Shown here: piece by piece, positions 48,037 to 58,357 of the stretch
How the letters are laid out: each line of letters starts with the position of its first letter
Position numbering within the stretch: the stretch's first letter is position 1
DNA from: Rickettsiales bacterium
Lineage (GTDB): Bacteria > Pseudomonadota > Alphaproteobacteria > G027485855
Assembly (NCBI GenBank): GCA_027485855.1
Contig: JAIXQD010000001.1
Coordinates: 331,575-395,574 of the forward strand
Direction of reading: 5' to 3'
DNA length: 64,000 nt
Notes under the pieces: generated by a model
The model's database searches: none
Told to the model about the DNA's origin: nothing
What the model saw: only the letters and a program-made list of their open reading frames with translations
Translations under genes and position numbers: made by a program

Positions 48037-49086
48037 TTAACCCTCCACCAAAATATCAGTCCACAGCTCGGATGGATCCGGCTCTGGGCTTTGCTGGCCA
48101 AATTCGGCGCTGGCATTCACTTCGTCGCGCACCGATTTTTCTATAGCTTTGAGTTGCTCTTCGTTTTGGTGTTTTTGCTCAAGCAGCAGGGCGCGAATTG
48201 TCTCGATAGGGTCGCGCTCGGATTTCATGTTATCCACTTCGTCTTTGCTGCGATATTTTGCCGGATCCGACATTGAGTGCCCACGGAAACGATAGGTCAG
48301 CATCTCAAGCAACAATGGGCCATGCCCCTCACGAATATGATTAAGCGCCGCAAAAGCCGCGGCGCGCACTTGCAGCACATCCATGCCATCAACCTGAAAG
48401 CCCGGAATATTATAGCCCTCACCGCGTTTATAAAGCTGACCTGCCGCCGCGCGATGCACGCTGGTGCCCATGCCATATTGATTATTTTCGATGATATAGA
48501 GCACCGGCAATTTCCATAGCGAGGCCATGTTAAATGCCTCATAGACTTGCCCTTGGTTAGAGGCGCCATCGCCCATATAGGCCACGGCCACGCCGCCATC
48601 ACTATTATATTTATGGGCAAAGGCCAAACCCGTGCCCAGCGGAATTTGCGCGCCCACAATGCCATGACCGCCGTAAAACTTTTTCTCGCGGCTAAACATA
48701 TGCATCGAGCCGCCCTTGCCCTTAGAATAGCCACCGCGCCGGCCGGTGAGCTCGGCCATCACGCCTTTGGCATCCATCCCGCAAGCCAGCATATGGCCAT
48801 GGTCACGGTAGGCGGTAATCACACTATCGGCCGAGGTTTGCGCCGATTGCATGCCCACCACCACCGCCTCCTGACCGATATAAAGATGGCAAAAGCCGCC
48901 AATCAGGCCCATGCCATAAAGCTGGCCAGATTTTTCTTCAAAGCGGCGTATCAGCAGCATGTCGCGATAAAATTTTATCAGCTCGGCTGGTTTTGGCGGC
49001 GGGGCATTATGGCCCAAACTAGCAATACCAGAATTCATAGGGACATTATTTGCAATGGGTGCGTTGGTTGGTGCGGCAACAGACAT
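48037..49086 (-). CDS. pdhA: Pyruvate dehydrogenase E1 alpha subunit
   Basis: The 349-aa subunit binds thiamine diphosphate through GDGASNQGQVYEAFNMASLWKLPVLYIIENN (about 168-198). YRDMLLIRRFEEKSGQLYGMG (about 41-61), GKGGSMHMFSREKKFYGGHGIVGAQIPLGTG (about 122-152) and RFRGHSMSDPAKYRSKDEV (phosphorylation-loop equivalent, about 268-286) are typical. The N-terminal ~30 residues are an Ala/Asn/Pro-rich extension. First gene of the pdhA-pdhB-pdhC-orf-lpdA-orf operon. Confidence 0.97.
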   Translation of the reverse strand: MSVAAPTNAPIANNVPMNSGIASLGHNAPPPKPAELIKFYRDMLLIRRFEEKSGQLYGMGLIGGFCHLYIGQEAVVVGMQSAQTSADSVITAYRDHGHMLACGMDAKGVMAELTGRRGGYSKGKGGSMHMFSREKKFYGGHGIVGAQIPLGTGLAFAHKYNSDGGVAVAYMGDGASNQGQVYEAFNMASLWKLPVLYIIENNQYGMGTSVHRAAAGQLYKRGEGYNIPGFQVDGMDVLQVRAAAFAALNHIREGHGPLLLEMLTYRFRGHSMSDPAKYRSKDEVDNMKSERDPIETIRALLLEQKHQNEEQLKAIEKSVRDEVNASAEFGQQSPEPDPSELWTDILVEG

Positions 49087-49279
49087 GCTCTAACCCTCTG
49101 ATTTACGAAGCCTGATTCTTGATGTCGGTAATATCGGCGGCGAGGGCCAACAAGGCAAGTAAAAAGCGCTAAATGTTGCATAGCAGCAAAATGCGTGGGC
49201 AGCGTTGCGTAAGCGCGATAACACAGCACAAAAGCCATGGGTGGTTGCTATTTATGCAAAACTTTGGCACGGCTGGTGC

Positions 49280-50557
49280 ATGAATATTTTTGATAAAATC
49301 GCCATGTTTCGTGTGCCAGCCAATTTTATTAATTTTGTGGCGGTTTTTTTATTGGCCGCCTTGTGTATTTTGCAGCCTTGGTCCAATGACAATGGGGTCA
49401 TCGATAGCTTTCAGCGTGACGATGCTTTTTCGGCGCGGCTGGTGCGTGAGTCGCTGGTGTTTTTTGAGGCACAAAATCATGAGACTTTAGGCGGGTTTAT
49501 GCGCGCCTTTGAAGCCAAGGTGCATATTGCCACAGTTCAGCTCATTGATGGCGATGGCCGCGTGCGTACCGACTATCCTTATATTTCCAACTATAGTTTG
49601 CAATATGAAATTGGCAAAATGCTGGTGCGCTTTGGGCTAAGCGCCAGTACGGCCTTCATCATGTTAGGCTGTTTCGCGCTTTTGCTGATGGCGCTGGTGG
49701 TGGCAAGCTTGTGTGTATTTGCCCGTCAGCGCTTTGGCCCTTTTGCCGCATGGCTGATGCTGTTGTGCTTTGCCGCCTCACCCATGTTTATTGCCAGGGC
49801 CGCCAACCCCTATTGGCTGCAAGCCATCATGTTTCTGCCATTTATCTGGTCGCTGTTTGCTTACCCCTATTTTTTGCGGCAACAAAAAATCTGGCTGTTT
49901 TATGGTGTGCTGTTGGCCACAGTTACGCTCAAATGTCTATCCGGCTATGAATATATCAATGCCATAGGTTTAGGGGTCTGGTTTGCCTTGTTGTTACATC
50001 TGCCGCAATGGCGCTGGGCTGAGGTGTGGCGCATGACATTAGCGGCAAGCGCGGCCGTGTTTGCCGGCTTTGCCTTGGCGGCTTTTTTACACATCAGCAA
50101 GGCCGCCGCATTTTTCGGCACATGGCAGCAAGGTGTGCAGGCTTTTATGGTGCCGCTGCTTTATTCAAGCTTTGATAACAGCACTGGCATTCGTGACACC
50201 ACCATTGATGCCGCCGCCATATGGCATGCTTACAAAGATACGTTTTTGTACAAAAACTTTCATATCACCGCGCTGTTGTGGCTTATCGGCATCTTTGGCT
50301 TTTGGCGCGGACGGCAACACATGCATGGCATTAAAAATTTTTGGAAAAATTTCTGGCACAGCCTTACGCCCACAACGCAAAAATTATGGCTGCTACAACC
50401 ATGGGCCTATCTGGCCAGCTGTAGCTGGTTGTTGTTGGCGGTTAAACATTCGCTTCATCATGCGCATATCAATTGGATCTTAGCTTATTTATTTTATCTG
50501 CCCCTTACGGTTTTGGCTGTGGCCGGCCTATGGCAGAAAGCCACGATGCACAAATGA
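49280..50557 (+). CDS. Polytopic membrane protein, tandem paralogue A
   Basis: The 425-aa protein has about 9-10 membrane helices. A first helix (about 17-33) is followed by a ~90-residue extracytoplasmic loop with DSFQRDDAFSARLVRESL and VRTDYPYISNYSLQYEI, then a helix bundle with CFAASPMF, NPYWLQ, LKCLSGYEYINAIGLGVW and LLYSSFD. I do not know the family. The arrangement of a large first loop with acidic residues followed by many helices recalls GT-C glycosyltransferases, as a weak guess. The start was set at ATG 49280. It overlaps its paralogue as ATGA. Confidence 0.72.
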   Translation: MNIFDKIAMFRVPANFINFVAVFLLAALCILQPWSNDNGVIDSFQRDDAFSARLVRESLVFFEAQNHETLGGFMRAFEAKVHIATVQLIDGDGRVRTDYPYISNYSLQYEIGKMLVRFGLSASTAFIMLGCFALLLMALVVASLCVFARQRFGPFAAWLMLLCFAASPMFIARAANPYWLQAIMFLPFIWSLFAYPYFLRQQKIWLFYGVLLATVTLKCLSGYEYINAIGLGVWFALLLHLPQWRWAEVWRMTLAASAAVFAGFALAAFLHISKAAAFFGTWQQGVQAFMVPLLYSSFDNSTGIRDTTIDAAAIWHAYKDTFLYKNFHITALLWLIGIFGFWRGRQHMHGIKNFWKNFWHSLTPTTQKLWLLQPWAYLASCSWLLLAVKHSLHHAHINWILAYLFYLPLTVLAVAGLWQKATMHK

Positions 50558-51825
50558 TAAAATCAGCCGCCTGTTTTGCTGCAGTTTTTATAGTGCTGGC
50601 CCTTACGCAAATGTTTAGCGCCCCATGGCTGGGGCGGGCTTCCGTGTTTACGCAATATGACAATGTCTCGGCTGAGATTGTTTATGATTCACTGGCCAAT
50701 AACGATATGCATGGCGATGCCGCACGCGGTGGTTTTATGCTGGCCCTGCAACCCAGCATTCATGCCACGCTTGCGCAAATCATTGCTGGCCCTGATGTGG
50801 TTTTACGCACGCCGCCGCATTTATCGCATTTTGGTGGGCAGTATGTGCTGGCAAAATGGCTGCACCCAGCGCCGCTGGCTTTTTTATTTTTGGGGCTGCT
50901 CTGCCTTTTTGGCATGGCCATCATTGTGGGTGGTTTTTGTGCGCTCGCGCAAAAATATTATGGCCGAATGGCTGGCCTGCTGATGCTGGCTTGCTTTGCC
51001 GCCTCGCCGTTATTTTTGCAATTTATGCTTAATCCCTATTGGTTGCTGCCTTTGTTTTTTCTACCCATATTATGGGCGCTGTTGGCTTATCAACCCCTCT
51101 TAGCCCGCAAACAAACAGCGTATTTTTATGCCATGCTGGCACTGTTGGTGATGCTGAAATGCCTGTGCGGCTATGAATATTTAAGCAATATCGGCCTTGG
51201 CGTGTGGTTGGCACTTATCTGGCAGCAGCCACATTGGCAGATAAGGCCTATTATACGCATCAGCATGGCGGCATTTTGTGCCGTGCTTATCGGCTTTGCG
51301 GCGGCGGCATTTTTGCATATTGCTAAAGCCAGTCTGTTTTTTGGCAATTGGGCGCAGGGCTTACAAGCCTTCACCCTGCCCTTATTATATTCTACGTTAG
51401 ATACTAGCTTTAGTGCTGGCAGCCATATTCGGGCGGCGCCTGCCATTAATTTTGAAAATCTGTGGCACGCTTTTAAGGTCACCTATTTATATCGTAATTT
51501 TATGCTGTGCTGGCTTATGTGGCTGATATTATCGCTGAGCTTGGCTTTGTTGTGGTTTATCAGTGGCACATGGCAGGCATGCTGGCGGCGTATGCCACAA
51601 TCTTTGCAGCGCTTATTGCTGTTGCAGCCCTTGGCCTATTTGGCCAGTATCGCTTGGCTTTTTTTAGCCGCACAACATAGCTTGTTGCATAGCTACTTAA
51701 ACTGGGTGACGCTTTATTTATTTTATTTGCCGTTGACCGCGCTGACTATTGGCGGCCTCTGGCAACAGCTTAACTTGCCCAAGTTTTCTAAGGGGTCTTC
51801 ACCGGCTGCGGCTGCAACACAATAA
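50554..51825 (+). CDS. Polytopic membrane protein, tandem paralogue B
   Basis: The 423-aa protein aligns along its length with the gene before it: QYDNVSAEIVYDSL, CFAASPLF, NPYWLLP, LKCLCGYEYLSNIGLGVW, AAAAFLHIAKASLFFGNWAQGLQAF, LLYSTLD and LLQPLAYLAS recur at matching places. Identity is concentrated in the middle and C-terminal helices; the first loop is divergent. It has about 9-10 helices and a short hydrophilic tail. ATG 50554 overlaps the stop of paralogue A as ATGA, so the pair is translationally coupled and may act as a heteromer. Its 3' end overlaps the convergent ftsB by 38 nt. Confidence 0.72.
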   Translation: MIKSAACFAAVFIVLALTQMFSAPWLGRASVFTQYDNVSAEIVYDSLANNDMHGDAARGGFMLALQPSIHATLAQIIAGPDVVLRTPPHLSHFGGQYVLAKWLHPAPLAFLFLGLLCLFGMAIIVGGFCALAQKYYGRMAGLLMLACFAASPLFLQFMLNPYWLLPLFFLPILWALLAYQPLLARKQTAYFYAMLALLVMLKCLCGYEYLSNIGLGVWLALIWQQPHWQIRPIIRISMAAFCAVLIGFAAAAFLHIAKASLFFGNWAQGLQAFTLPLLYSTLDTSFSAGSHIRAAPAINFENLWHAFKVTYLYRNFMLCWLMWLILSLSLALLWFISGTWQACWRRMPQSLQRLLLLQPLAYLASIAWLFLAAQHSLLHSYLNWVTLYLFYLPLTALTIGGLWQQLNLPKFSKGSSPAAAATQ

Positions 51826-52162
51826 GCTCATCGGCATTGGCCTGCCCTAACACCGCCCGCACGCGCTCTTCCAGAAGGTCGGCATCAAGCGTTTCTGGCC
51901 GCATTTTTTCGACACGATCGGACAAACGCACACGCTCGGCCTCTAATTGGGCGAGCTCTTGTTGCTGCTGATAAAGCTGATTCTGCATTTGTGCGAAAGC
52001 CAACAAACCACGATCGCCCTGCACCGCATGCCAAGCAAAATAGATAAACAGCAAAGCGGCCACGCTGGGCCACAATAACAGGCGCAGGCGCATACGCAGC
52101 AAGGGCACCGCTTCAGTGCGCAGCCAGGTAACGCTTTTATGCCTTTGTAACAGCAATGCCAT
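51788..52162 (-). CDS. ftsB: FtsB/DivIC-like septum formation initiator
   Basis: The 124-aa protein has a short basic cytoplasmic N-terminus, one membrane helix (about 28-45), WHAVQGDRGLLAF directly after it, a coiled coil rich in Gln/Leu/Glu (about 58-88) and DADLLEERVRAVLGQANADELIVL. This is the FtsB/DivIC pattern; the family acts with FtsL and FtsQ in divisome assembly. The position behind eno and upstream of pdhA is common in alphaproteobacteria. Confidence 0.88.
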   Translation of the reverse strand: MALLLQRHKSVTWLRTEAVPLLRMRLRLLLWPSVAALLFIYFAWHAVQGDRGLLAFAQMQNQLYQQQQELAQLEAERVRLSDRVEKMRPETLDADLLEERVRAVLGQANADELIVLQPQPVKTP

Positions 52163-52221
52163 GCTTTTAATATGACGCAGGATTCGTTAAAAAGAAATGA
52201 CAGTCGCCTTGCTCTTTATGG

Positions 52222-53687
<1,466 letters not shown>

Positions 53688-53759
53688 AGCGTTAAAAATA
53701 GATTAATTTAAAAATAAGCTATTTGCAGTAACTTTATGTCGCAATGCGGGAGGTGTCAA

Positions 53760-54131
53760 ATGACTTATGCCAACTCAGGATCTTCTCAGCCCGCCAAACC
53801 AGCCGCCGCACCAAGCGCAAATCGTATCGATATGTCGCAGCGTAAGCGCGAAAAAATTAAAATAGAATCCAGCGCCGCTTTGTTGGCCGCCATGGCCGAA
53901 ACGCGTGATTACTGCCAGCAAAATAACATTAAAGCCCTGGTGCGCGGCGGCCAGCGCGGCACACAAGAATGCGTGGTGGTGATGTGCGCGGGCGCACCCA
54001 CCATGCCTGCTTCAATTGGCGGCTTACCCATAGAGCTTTTGGGCGAAGATTTAAGCCCCAAGCGCGTGTGGCCTGATTATTTGCGCCCAGTGCCAAGCAC
54101 AGTGTCAGGTCCGGCGCATCAGCCCGCTTAA
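53760..54131 (+). CDS. Hypothetical protein, 123 aa
   Basis: The start at ATG 53760 is fixed by GGGAGGTG 4-11 nt upstream, one of the best Shine-Dalgarno sites in the window. The protein has a Ser/Pro/Ala-rich first 25 residues, an Arg/Lys-rich stretch (SQRKREKIKI), then a compact part with ALLAAMAETRDYCQQNN, LVRGGQRGTQECVVVMCAGAPT and VWPDYLRPVPSTV. No signal peptide or membrane helix. I do not recognise the family. It is divergent from eno. Confidence 0.65.
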   Translation: MTYANSGSSQPAKPAAAPSANRIDMSQRKREKIKIESSAALLAAMAETRDYCQQNNIKALVRGGQRGTQECVVVMCAGAPTMPASIGGLPIELLGEDLSPKRVWPDYLRPVPSTVSGPAHQPA

Positions 54132-54147
54132 TTAAAGCTGGTTAGTT

Positions 54148-55527
54148 TTAGTCTTTATCGGCATATGGGTTTTCGCTGGTTTTAGTCACCCAGCGAATGG
54201 GGGTGCCCGATAAGCCAAAATCTTCCCGCAGGCCATTAGATAAATAGCGCAAATAGCTATCGGGCAAGGCACCGGCCACACTCACAAATAATACAAAAGT
54301 TGGTGGCCGCGTTTTAGTTTGCGTGACATAGCGCAAGCGCAAACGACGCCCGCGCACTGCTGGTGGCGCATGTTTTTGCAGCTTATGATTAAGCCACCGA
54401 TTAAGCTGTGGTGTGGGCAGGCGCTTATTCCAATTTTCATAGGCCGTAAAAACCGCCGGCCAAAGCTTATCAAGGCGCGCACCTGTGGCCGCCGATAACG
54501 GCACCACGGCCACTTCAGGCAATTGTGCCAAAGCATAGCCAAGCTTGTTGTGCAATTCGGTTAAAAACTTATCGCGCTCTTTGACCAAATCCCATTTATT
54601 GGCCACCACCACGAGGGCGCGCCCCTCTTCTACGACATGCTGTGCGATGGTGAGGTCTTGATGCTCAAGACCAATACTGGCATCAAGCACCAACAGCACC
54701 ACTTCGGCCATGCGAATAGCATTGATACTTTGGCTGGTGGACATTTTTTCTAAACGCTCATCAATGCGGCTTTTACGCCGCAGCCCCGCCGTATCAACCA
54801 GCATTAAAGTGCGCTCGCCCATTTTAAGCGGCAGCGCCACGGCATCACGCGTTAAACCCGCCTCAGGGCCGGTTAATTGCCGGTCCTCGCCAATCAGCGC
54901 ATTGACCAAAGTTGATTTACCTACATTAGGCCGGCCGACAATGGCGATATGCAAAGTATCATCGCTCACTTCGGGCACTTCGGCTGTGGGGGCTTCCTCT
55001 TCGGGCAGATGCGGTTGTAGCGCCTCAAAAATATCATCAAGCCCCAAACCATGCGCGGCTGAAATCGCAATAGGCGTACCAAAGCCCAAGCGGGCGGCCT
55101 CATTCATGGCCAGTTGGCTTGCTTTGGTTTCGCACTTATTGGCCAACAGCAAAACCGGCTTGCCGCTGCGGCGCACATGTTGGGCAAAGCGCGCATCGCT
55201 GGGGGTCACGCCGGCCGCGCCATCTAACACCAGCAGCACAACATCGGCGCCGGCAATCGCAGCATCAGTTTGGGCTAACAGCCGTTTGGCCAAAGGCGCG
55301 CCCTTGGCATCTTCATAGCCGGGTGTATCAATAATGGTGCAGGGCAAACCAACAATATTGCCATCGGCCACAAGGCGGTCACGCGTTACACCCGGTTGGT
55401 CATCAACCAAGGCTAAGCGCTGCCCCGCCAAGCGATTAAATAAGGTCGATTTGCCGACATTGGGCCGGCCGACAATGGCTAGAATGGGCCGCAATAAATC
55501 GATAGGGCTGGTTTTACGACGTGCCAT
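54148..55527 (-). CDS. der: GTPase Der (EngA), ribosome assembly
   Basis: The 459-aa protein has two tandem G domains, each with its own G1 GRPNVGKST (about 18-26 and 197-205), G3 (DTPGYED and DTAGLRRKS) and G4 (NKCE and NKWD), then a KH-like C-terminal domain. Der acts in 50S ribosomal subunit maturation. The ATG shares one base with the bamB stop. The order yfgM-like / bamB / der is the same as in E. coli. Confidence 0.97.
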   Translation of the reverse strand: MARRKTSPIDLLRPILAIVGRPNVGKSTLFNRLAGQRLALVDDQPGVTRDRLVADGNIVGLPCTIIDTPGYEDAKGAPLAKRLLAQTDAAIAGADVVLLVLDGAAGVTPSDARFAQHVRRSGKPVLLLANKCETKASQLAMNEAARLGFGTPIAISAAHGLGLDDIFEALQPHLPEEEAPTAEVPEVSDDTLHIAIVGRPNVGKSTLVNALIGEDRQLTGPEAGLTRDAVALPLKMGERTLMLVDTAGLRRKSRIDERLEKMSTSQSINAIRMAEVVLLVLDASIGLEHQDLTIAQHVVEEGRALVVVANKWDLVKERDKFLTELHNKLGYALAQLPEVAVVPLSAATGARLDKLWPAVFTAYENWNKRLPTPQLNRWLNHKLQKHAPPAVRGRRLRLRYVTQTKTRPPTFVLFVSVAGALPDSYLRYLSNGLREDFGLSGTPIRWVTKTSENPYADKD

Positions 55528-56858
55528 TAGCGATAGGCCGCCAAAGTGCCATCATCGGTGAGAAACAGCAAAGTATTATCAACAACAATCGGCGGAATAA
55601 AAACCTTATCGGCCGCATCCAGCATAAACTCTGTTTCGCCATTTTTTGGATTGAGCGCCAAAATTTGTGCCGAGCTATTACCCAACCATAAATGCCCACC
55701 GGCTAAAACAGGGCCGGTATAGAGAATGGGCCGGCGTTGCTTTTCCATATTTTCAAAACTATCCAGTTGCTTTGCCCAAAAAACTCGGCCGGTGCCGCCA
55801 TCGGTTGCAAGCAGCTGATTATCGGTGCCCAACACAAACAGCACGCGCCCTGCTAAATAAGGCGTATTGATGCTGGCAATTTCAAGATCAAACACGCGCC
55901 GTGCGGTGCGCACATCATAGGCCGCAACCTGCCCGCCGTGACTGGCAATAAATAAACGCCCACGCGCTAAAACGGGCTGCCCCTTAATATCGGCCATGCC
56001 GGGTAAGGCGCTGCTGGTGGCGCCTGAAGTCAGCAAACTATCGCCCCAAATGACATTACCATTGGCACGGCGCAGCGCAAAAACTTCGCCCGAGCTATAG
56101 GTGACATAAATTGTATCCTCGGTGGCAACCGGGCTTGCGCCACCCAAAAGCGAGGTCACTTCATTGATGCCACTATGCTGCCAACGCAAAGCGCCATCGG
56201 CCATGTTAAGCGCATAGGTGCGGTTATTGACCGATACCGCCACCACTAAATCGCCCGCAACAATCGGCGCATTGCGGAAAGCATCAGGGATTTTCTGCCG
56301 CCATTGCACCGTGCCGGTTTTAGCCTCTATCGCCAAAATTTCGCCAAAGCCGGTGGCAACAAATAAGCGCCCCCCTGCCACGGCAACGCCGCCACCAAAA
56401 GAATCGCTGCTGTTATCTTCTGGCACTAAATCTTGCCGCCACACCATATCGCCATTGTTTAAGGCAAAAGCGCGCAGCTCGCTGTCTGTATCAATGGTAA
56501 AAACCATACCATCGGCGGCAACCGGCCTTGTGGTCAGCTGTCTGGTTTTTTCACTGCCCGAGCCGATGGACGAGCTCCAGACTTTTTCAGCTTTTGCCGC
56601 TAATGCCAAAGCACCCGGTGCATTGCCCTCGCCGCCGCCCACATTGGGCCATGCGCTATTAACCACGGCCTCGGGTATTTCTAACGCGTCGGCCGCCAAA
56701 GTTTCATCCGCTTTGATGGGTGGCACCTCACGCAAAACGGCGACGCGCTCGCCGGGTAATTTTTTCTCTTCACTGCCAAAGATACTATCAATCGTATCAC
56801 AGGCGGTGAGCGCAAAAAGCACTGGCAGCAACAGCGATAAAAGCCGAAAATGACGCAT
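55527..56858 (-). CDS. bamB: Outer membrane assembly lipoprotein BamB (PQQ-repeat beta-propeller)
   Basis: The 443-aa protein begins with a lipoprotein signal: MRHFRLLSLLLPVLFALTAC with Cys20 as lipid attachment. The rest has repeated PQQ-like blades (VFTIDTDSELRAFALNNGDMVWRQDL; LFVATGFGEILAIEAKTGTVQWRQKI; IYVTYSSGEVFALRRANGNVIWGD). It is a subunit of the BAM complex. The start at 56858 lies one base after the stop of the upstream TPR protein; the frame upstream is not supported. Confidence 0.94.
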   Translation of the reverse strand: MRHFRLLSLLLPVLFALTACDTIDSIFGSEEKKLPGERVAVLREVPPIKADETLAADALEIPEAVVNSAWPNVGGGEGNAPGALALAAKAEKVWSSSIGSGSEKTRQLTTRPVAADGMVFTIDTDSELRAFALNNGDMVWRQDLVPEDNSSDSFGGGVAVAGGRLFVATGFGEILAIEAKTGTVQWRQKIPDAFRNAPIVAGDLVVAVSVNNRTYALNMADGALRWQHSGINEVTSLLGGASPVATEDTIYVTYSSGEVFALRRANGNVIWGDSLLTSGATSSALPGMADIKGQPVLARGRLFIASHGGQVAAYDVRTARRVFDLEIASINTPYLAGRVLFVLGTDNQLLATDGGTGRVFWAKQLDSFENMEKQRRPILYTGPVLAGGHLWLGNSSAQILALNPKNGETEFMLDAADKVFIPPIVVDNTLLFLTDDGTLAAYR

Positions 56859-56859
56859 C

Positions 56860-57516
56860 TTAATTCTGCAACAAACGTTGATAATCTTGTAAGCGCAGGC
56901 GCGTCGCATCAGGCGTATTTTTAAGGCCAAGGGCGGTTTCCAGCGCGGCATTGGCCGCAGCTAAGTCGCCCGCGGCCTCGGCCAAAACGGCTTCTAGCTC
57001 AAGCGCGGTCGCCTGAAACGAGGCGCCTGCGGCTATCAGCGGTTGCAGTCTTTTGCGTAAGGGCGCCACATCATTTTTGGCGATGGCGGCATCCATTTGT
57101 GCTTGAATGGCCAAAAGCTCGGCCAAATCACGATAAACATTGCCATAAGCTTTATTGTCACGAATTTGCTCATAAACGGCAATCGCGCCAGCATGATCGG
57201 CATTTTGCAGCAACAAACCGGCCTTGCTAAAAGCGGCCAACATTGATTGGCTTTTGCCGGTTTTAGCTAAAAGCGCGGTGAGGCTGGCTTGGGCTGCGGC
57301 CGAATCTATACCCCGACTTTGCTGAATAGCCGTGCTTAATTCGGTGGTCAGCAGGCTATTTTGTTTATTCTGCCAGCTTTGATAGCCGCCTAAGGCCGCA
57401 CCAATCAGTAGCAAAAACACAATTGTACCAATGATTTTGCTGCCATAAGCACGCCAAAACTTATCTAATTGCTCGCGGCGTAAATCTTCTTCTAATTCGC
57501 GTAAGACATCACTCAT
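56860..57516 (-). CDS. YfgM-like membrane-anchored TPR protein
   Basis: The 218-aa protein has an acidic/basic N-terminal helix (VLRELEEDLRREQLDKFWRAYG), one membrane helix (IIGTIVFLLLIGAALGGYQSW, about 28-48) and a periplasmic alpha-solenoid of TPR type (ALLAKTGKSQSMLAAFSKAGLLLQNADHAGAIAVYEQIRDN). This is the organisation of E. coli YfgM, an ancillary SecYEG partner linked to periplasmic chaperones. It stands before bamB and der as in E. coli. Confidence 0.83.
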   Translation of the reverse strand: MSDVLRELEEDLRREQLDKFWRAYGSKIIGTIVFLLLIGAALGGYQSWQNKQNSLLTTELSTAIQQSRGIDSAAAQASLTALLAKTGKSQSMLAAFSKAGLLLQNADHAGAIAVYEQIRDNKAYGNVYRDLAELLAIQAQMDAAIAKNDVAPLRKRLQPLIAAGASFQATALELEAVLAEAAGDLAAANAALETALGLKNTPDATRLRLQDYQRLLQN

Positions 57517-57620
57517 CAGCTAAACTCCACAGAGATAAATAAGGGGGATAGATAAGGGGTCAAAATTGAGGTTAACGAAATATTTGCCAAAGCTACTCCA
57601 ATATAGAGGCAGGGTCAAAT

Positions 57621-57977
57621 ATGGGGTGGCGCAAGCCAATCATGAACCAGCTGATAGACATAGTCCCGCATCTTTCAGGCCGTAAAACAGGCCTCACAAC
57701 CTTTAACAAGGCGGAACTATCGCTTATTCTTGGCTATTACAGCCGCGCTGTGGCTGATGGCATCTGGCGCGATTATGCCATAGATCACCGGCCCGGTCTG
57801 GCACTTTTTTCATTTTTCAAAAATGCCCAGCAAAAGCCCAATTACGCCATTAGCAAAATAAGCCGCGGCGATACCATAGAATATGCCCTCTTTGCCGAGA
57901 GCCGCTGCATCAAAAAAGCCTCGCGTTTAAACGATGTGTTAGGGTGGCTCGTTGGCCGCCCGCGCATTTTGCGGTAG
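57621..57977 (+). CDS. DUF2794 family protein
   Basis: The 118-aa soluble protein matches DUF2794 of alphaproteobacteria: FNKAELSLILGYYSRAVADGIWRDYAIDH, LALFSFFKNA and the ending SRLNDVLGWL. No function is known for this family. A Shine-Dalgarno (AGGG) lies 6 nt before ATG 57621; ATG 57642 is an alternative. It overlaps no gene; the next begins 8 nt after its stop. Confidence 0.8.
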   Translation: MGWRKPIMNQLIDIVPHLSGRKTGLTTFNKAELSLILGYYSRAVADGIWRDYAIDHRPGLALFSFFKNAQQKPNYAISKISRGDTIEYALFAESRCIKKASRLNDVLGWLVGRPRILR

Positions 57978-57985
57978 AGCTCGCC

Positions 57986-58357
57986 ATGGCCAAACAGGGA
58001 CAAAAGCTTAGCTTTGTCATTACCTCTGAAATGCAAGGTAAGGCACAAAACCACGGCACCACCGATGACATGAATGCGGCCATCGAGCGCGCCAAAGGCA
58101 TTTTTGCCGACTCACAAATAAATTATGTGCGCGTGCTGCAAAAATTTAGCGACACAACCACCGATCGCCAAAATGAAAATGTCATCTATGAGCGGCGGCG
58201 GCGCAAAGGTATCCCCATGTGGGCCGTGTTGATTTTATCGGTGGTTTGTGGTGCGGGGGGCTTTTTATATTACAAAAAAAACTTCGCCCCGCCGCTTGTT
58301 ATTCCAGGCCCCGCCACGCCTGAAGACACTGGCCCGCCTAAGCCTTCTCGGCCTTAA
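57986..58357 (+). CDS. Hypothetical single-span membrane protein, 123 aa
   Basis: Starting at ATG 57986, the first ~70 residues form a soluble part (LSFVITSEMQGKAQNHGTTDDMNAAIERAKGIF, then YVRVLQKFSDTTTD), followed by a basic RRRRKGIP, one membrane helix (MWAVLILSVVCGAGGFLYY, about 78-96) and a Pro-rich tail (PGPATPEDTGPPKPSRP). Family not recognised. Probably cotranscribed with the DUF2794 gene. Its end overlaps the convergent PIG-L gene by 20 nt. Confidence 0.62.
   Translation: MAKQGQKLSFVITSEMQGKAQNHGTTDDMNAAIERAKGIFADSQINYVRVLQKFSDTTTDRQNENVIYERRRRKGIPMWAVLILSVVCGAGGFLYYKKNFAPPLVIPGPATPEDTGPPKPSRP

Noticed and set aside
54710..55318. Plus-strand ORF of 202 codons opposite der
   Set aside because: Antisense shadow; der is complete and certain.
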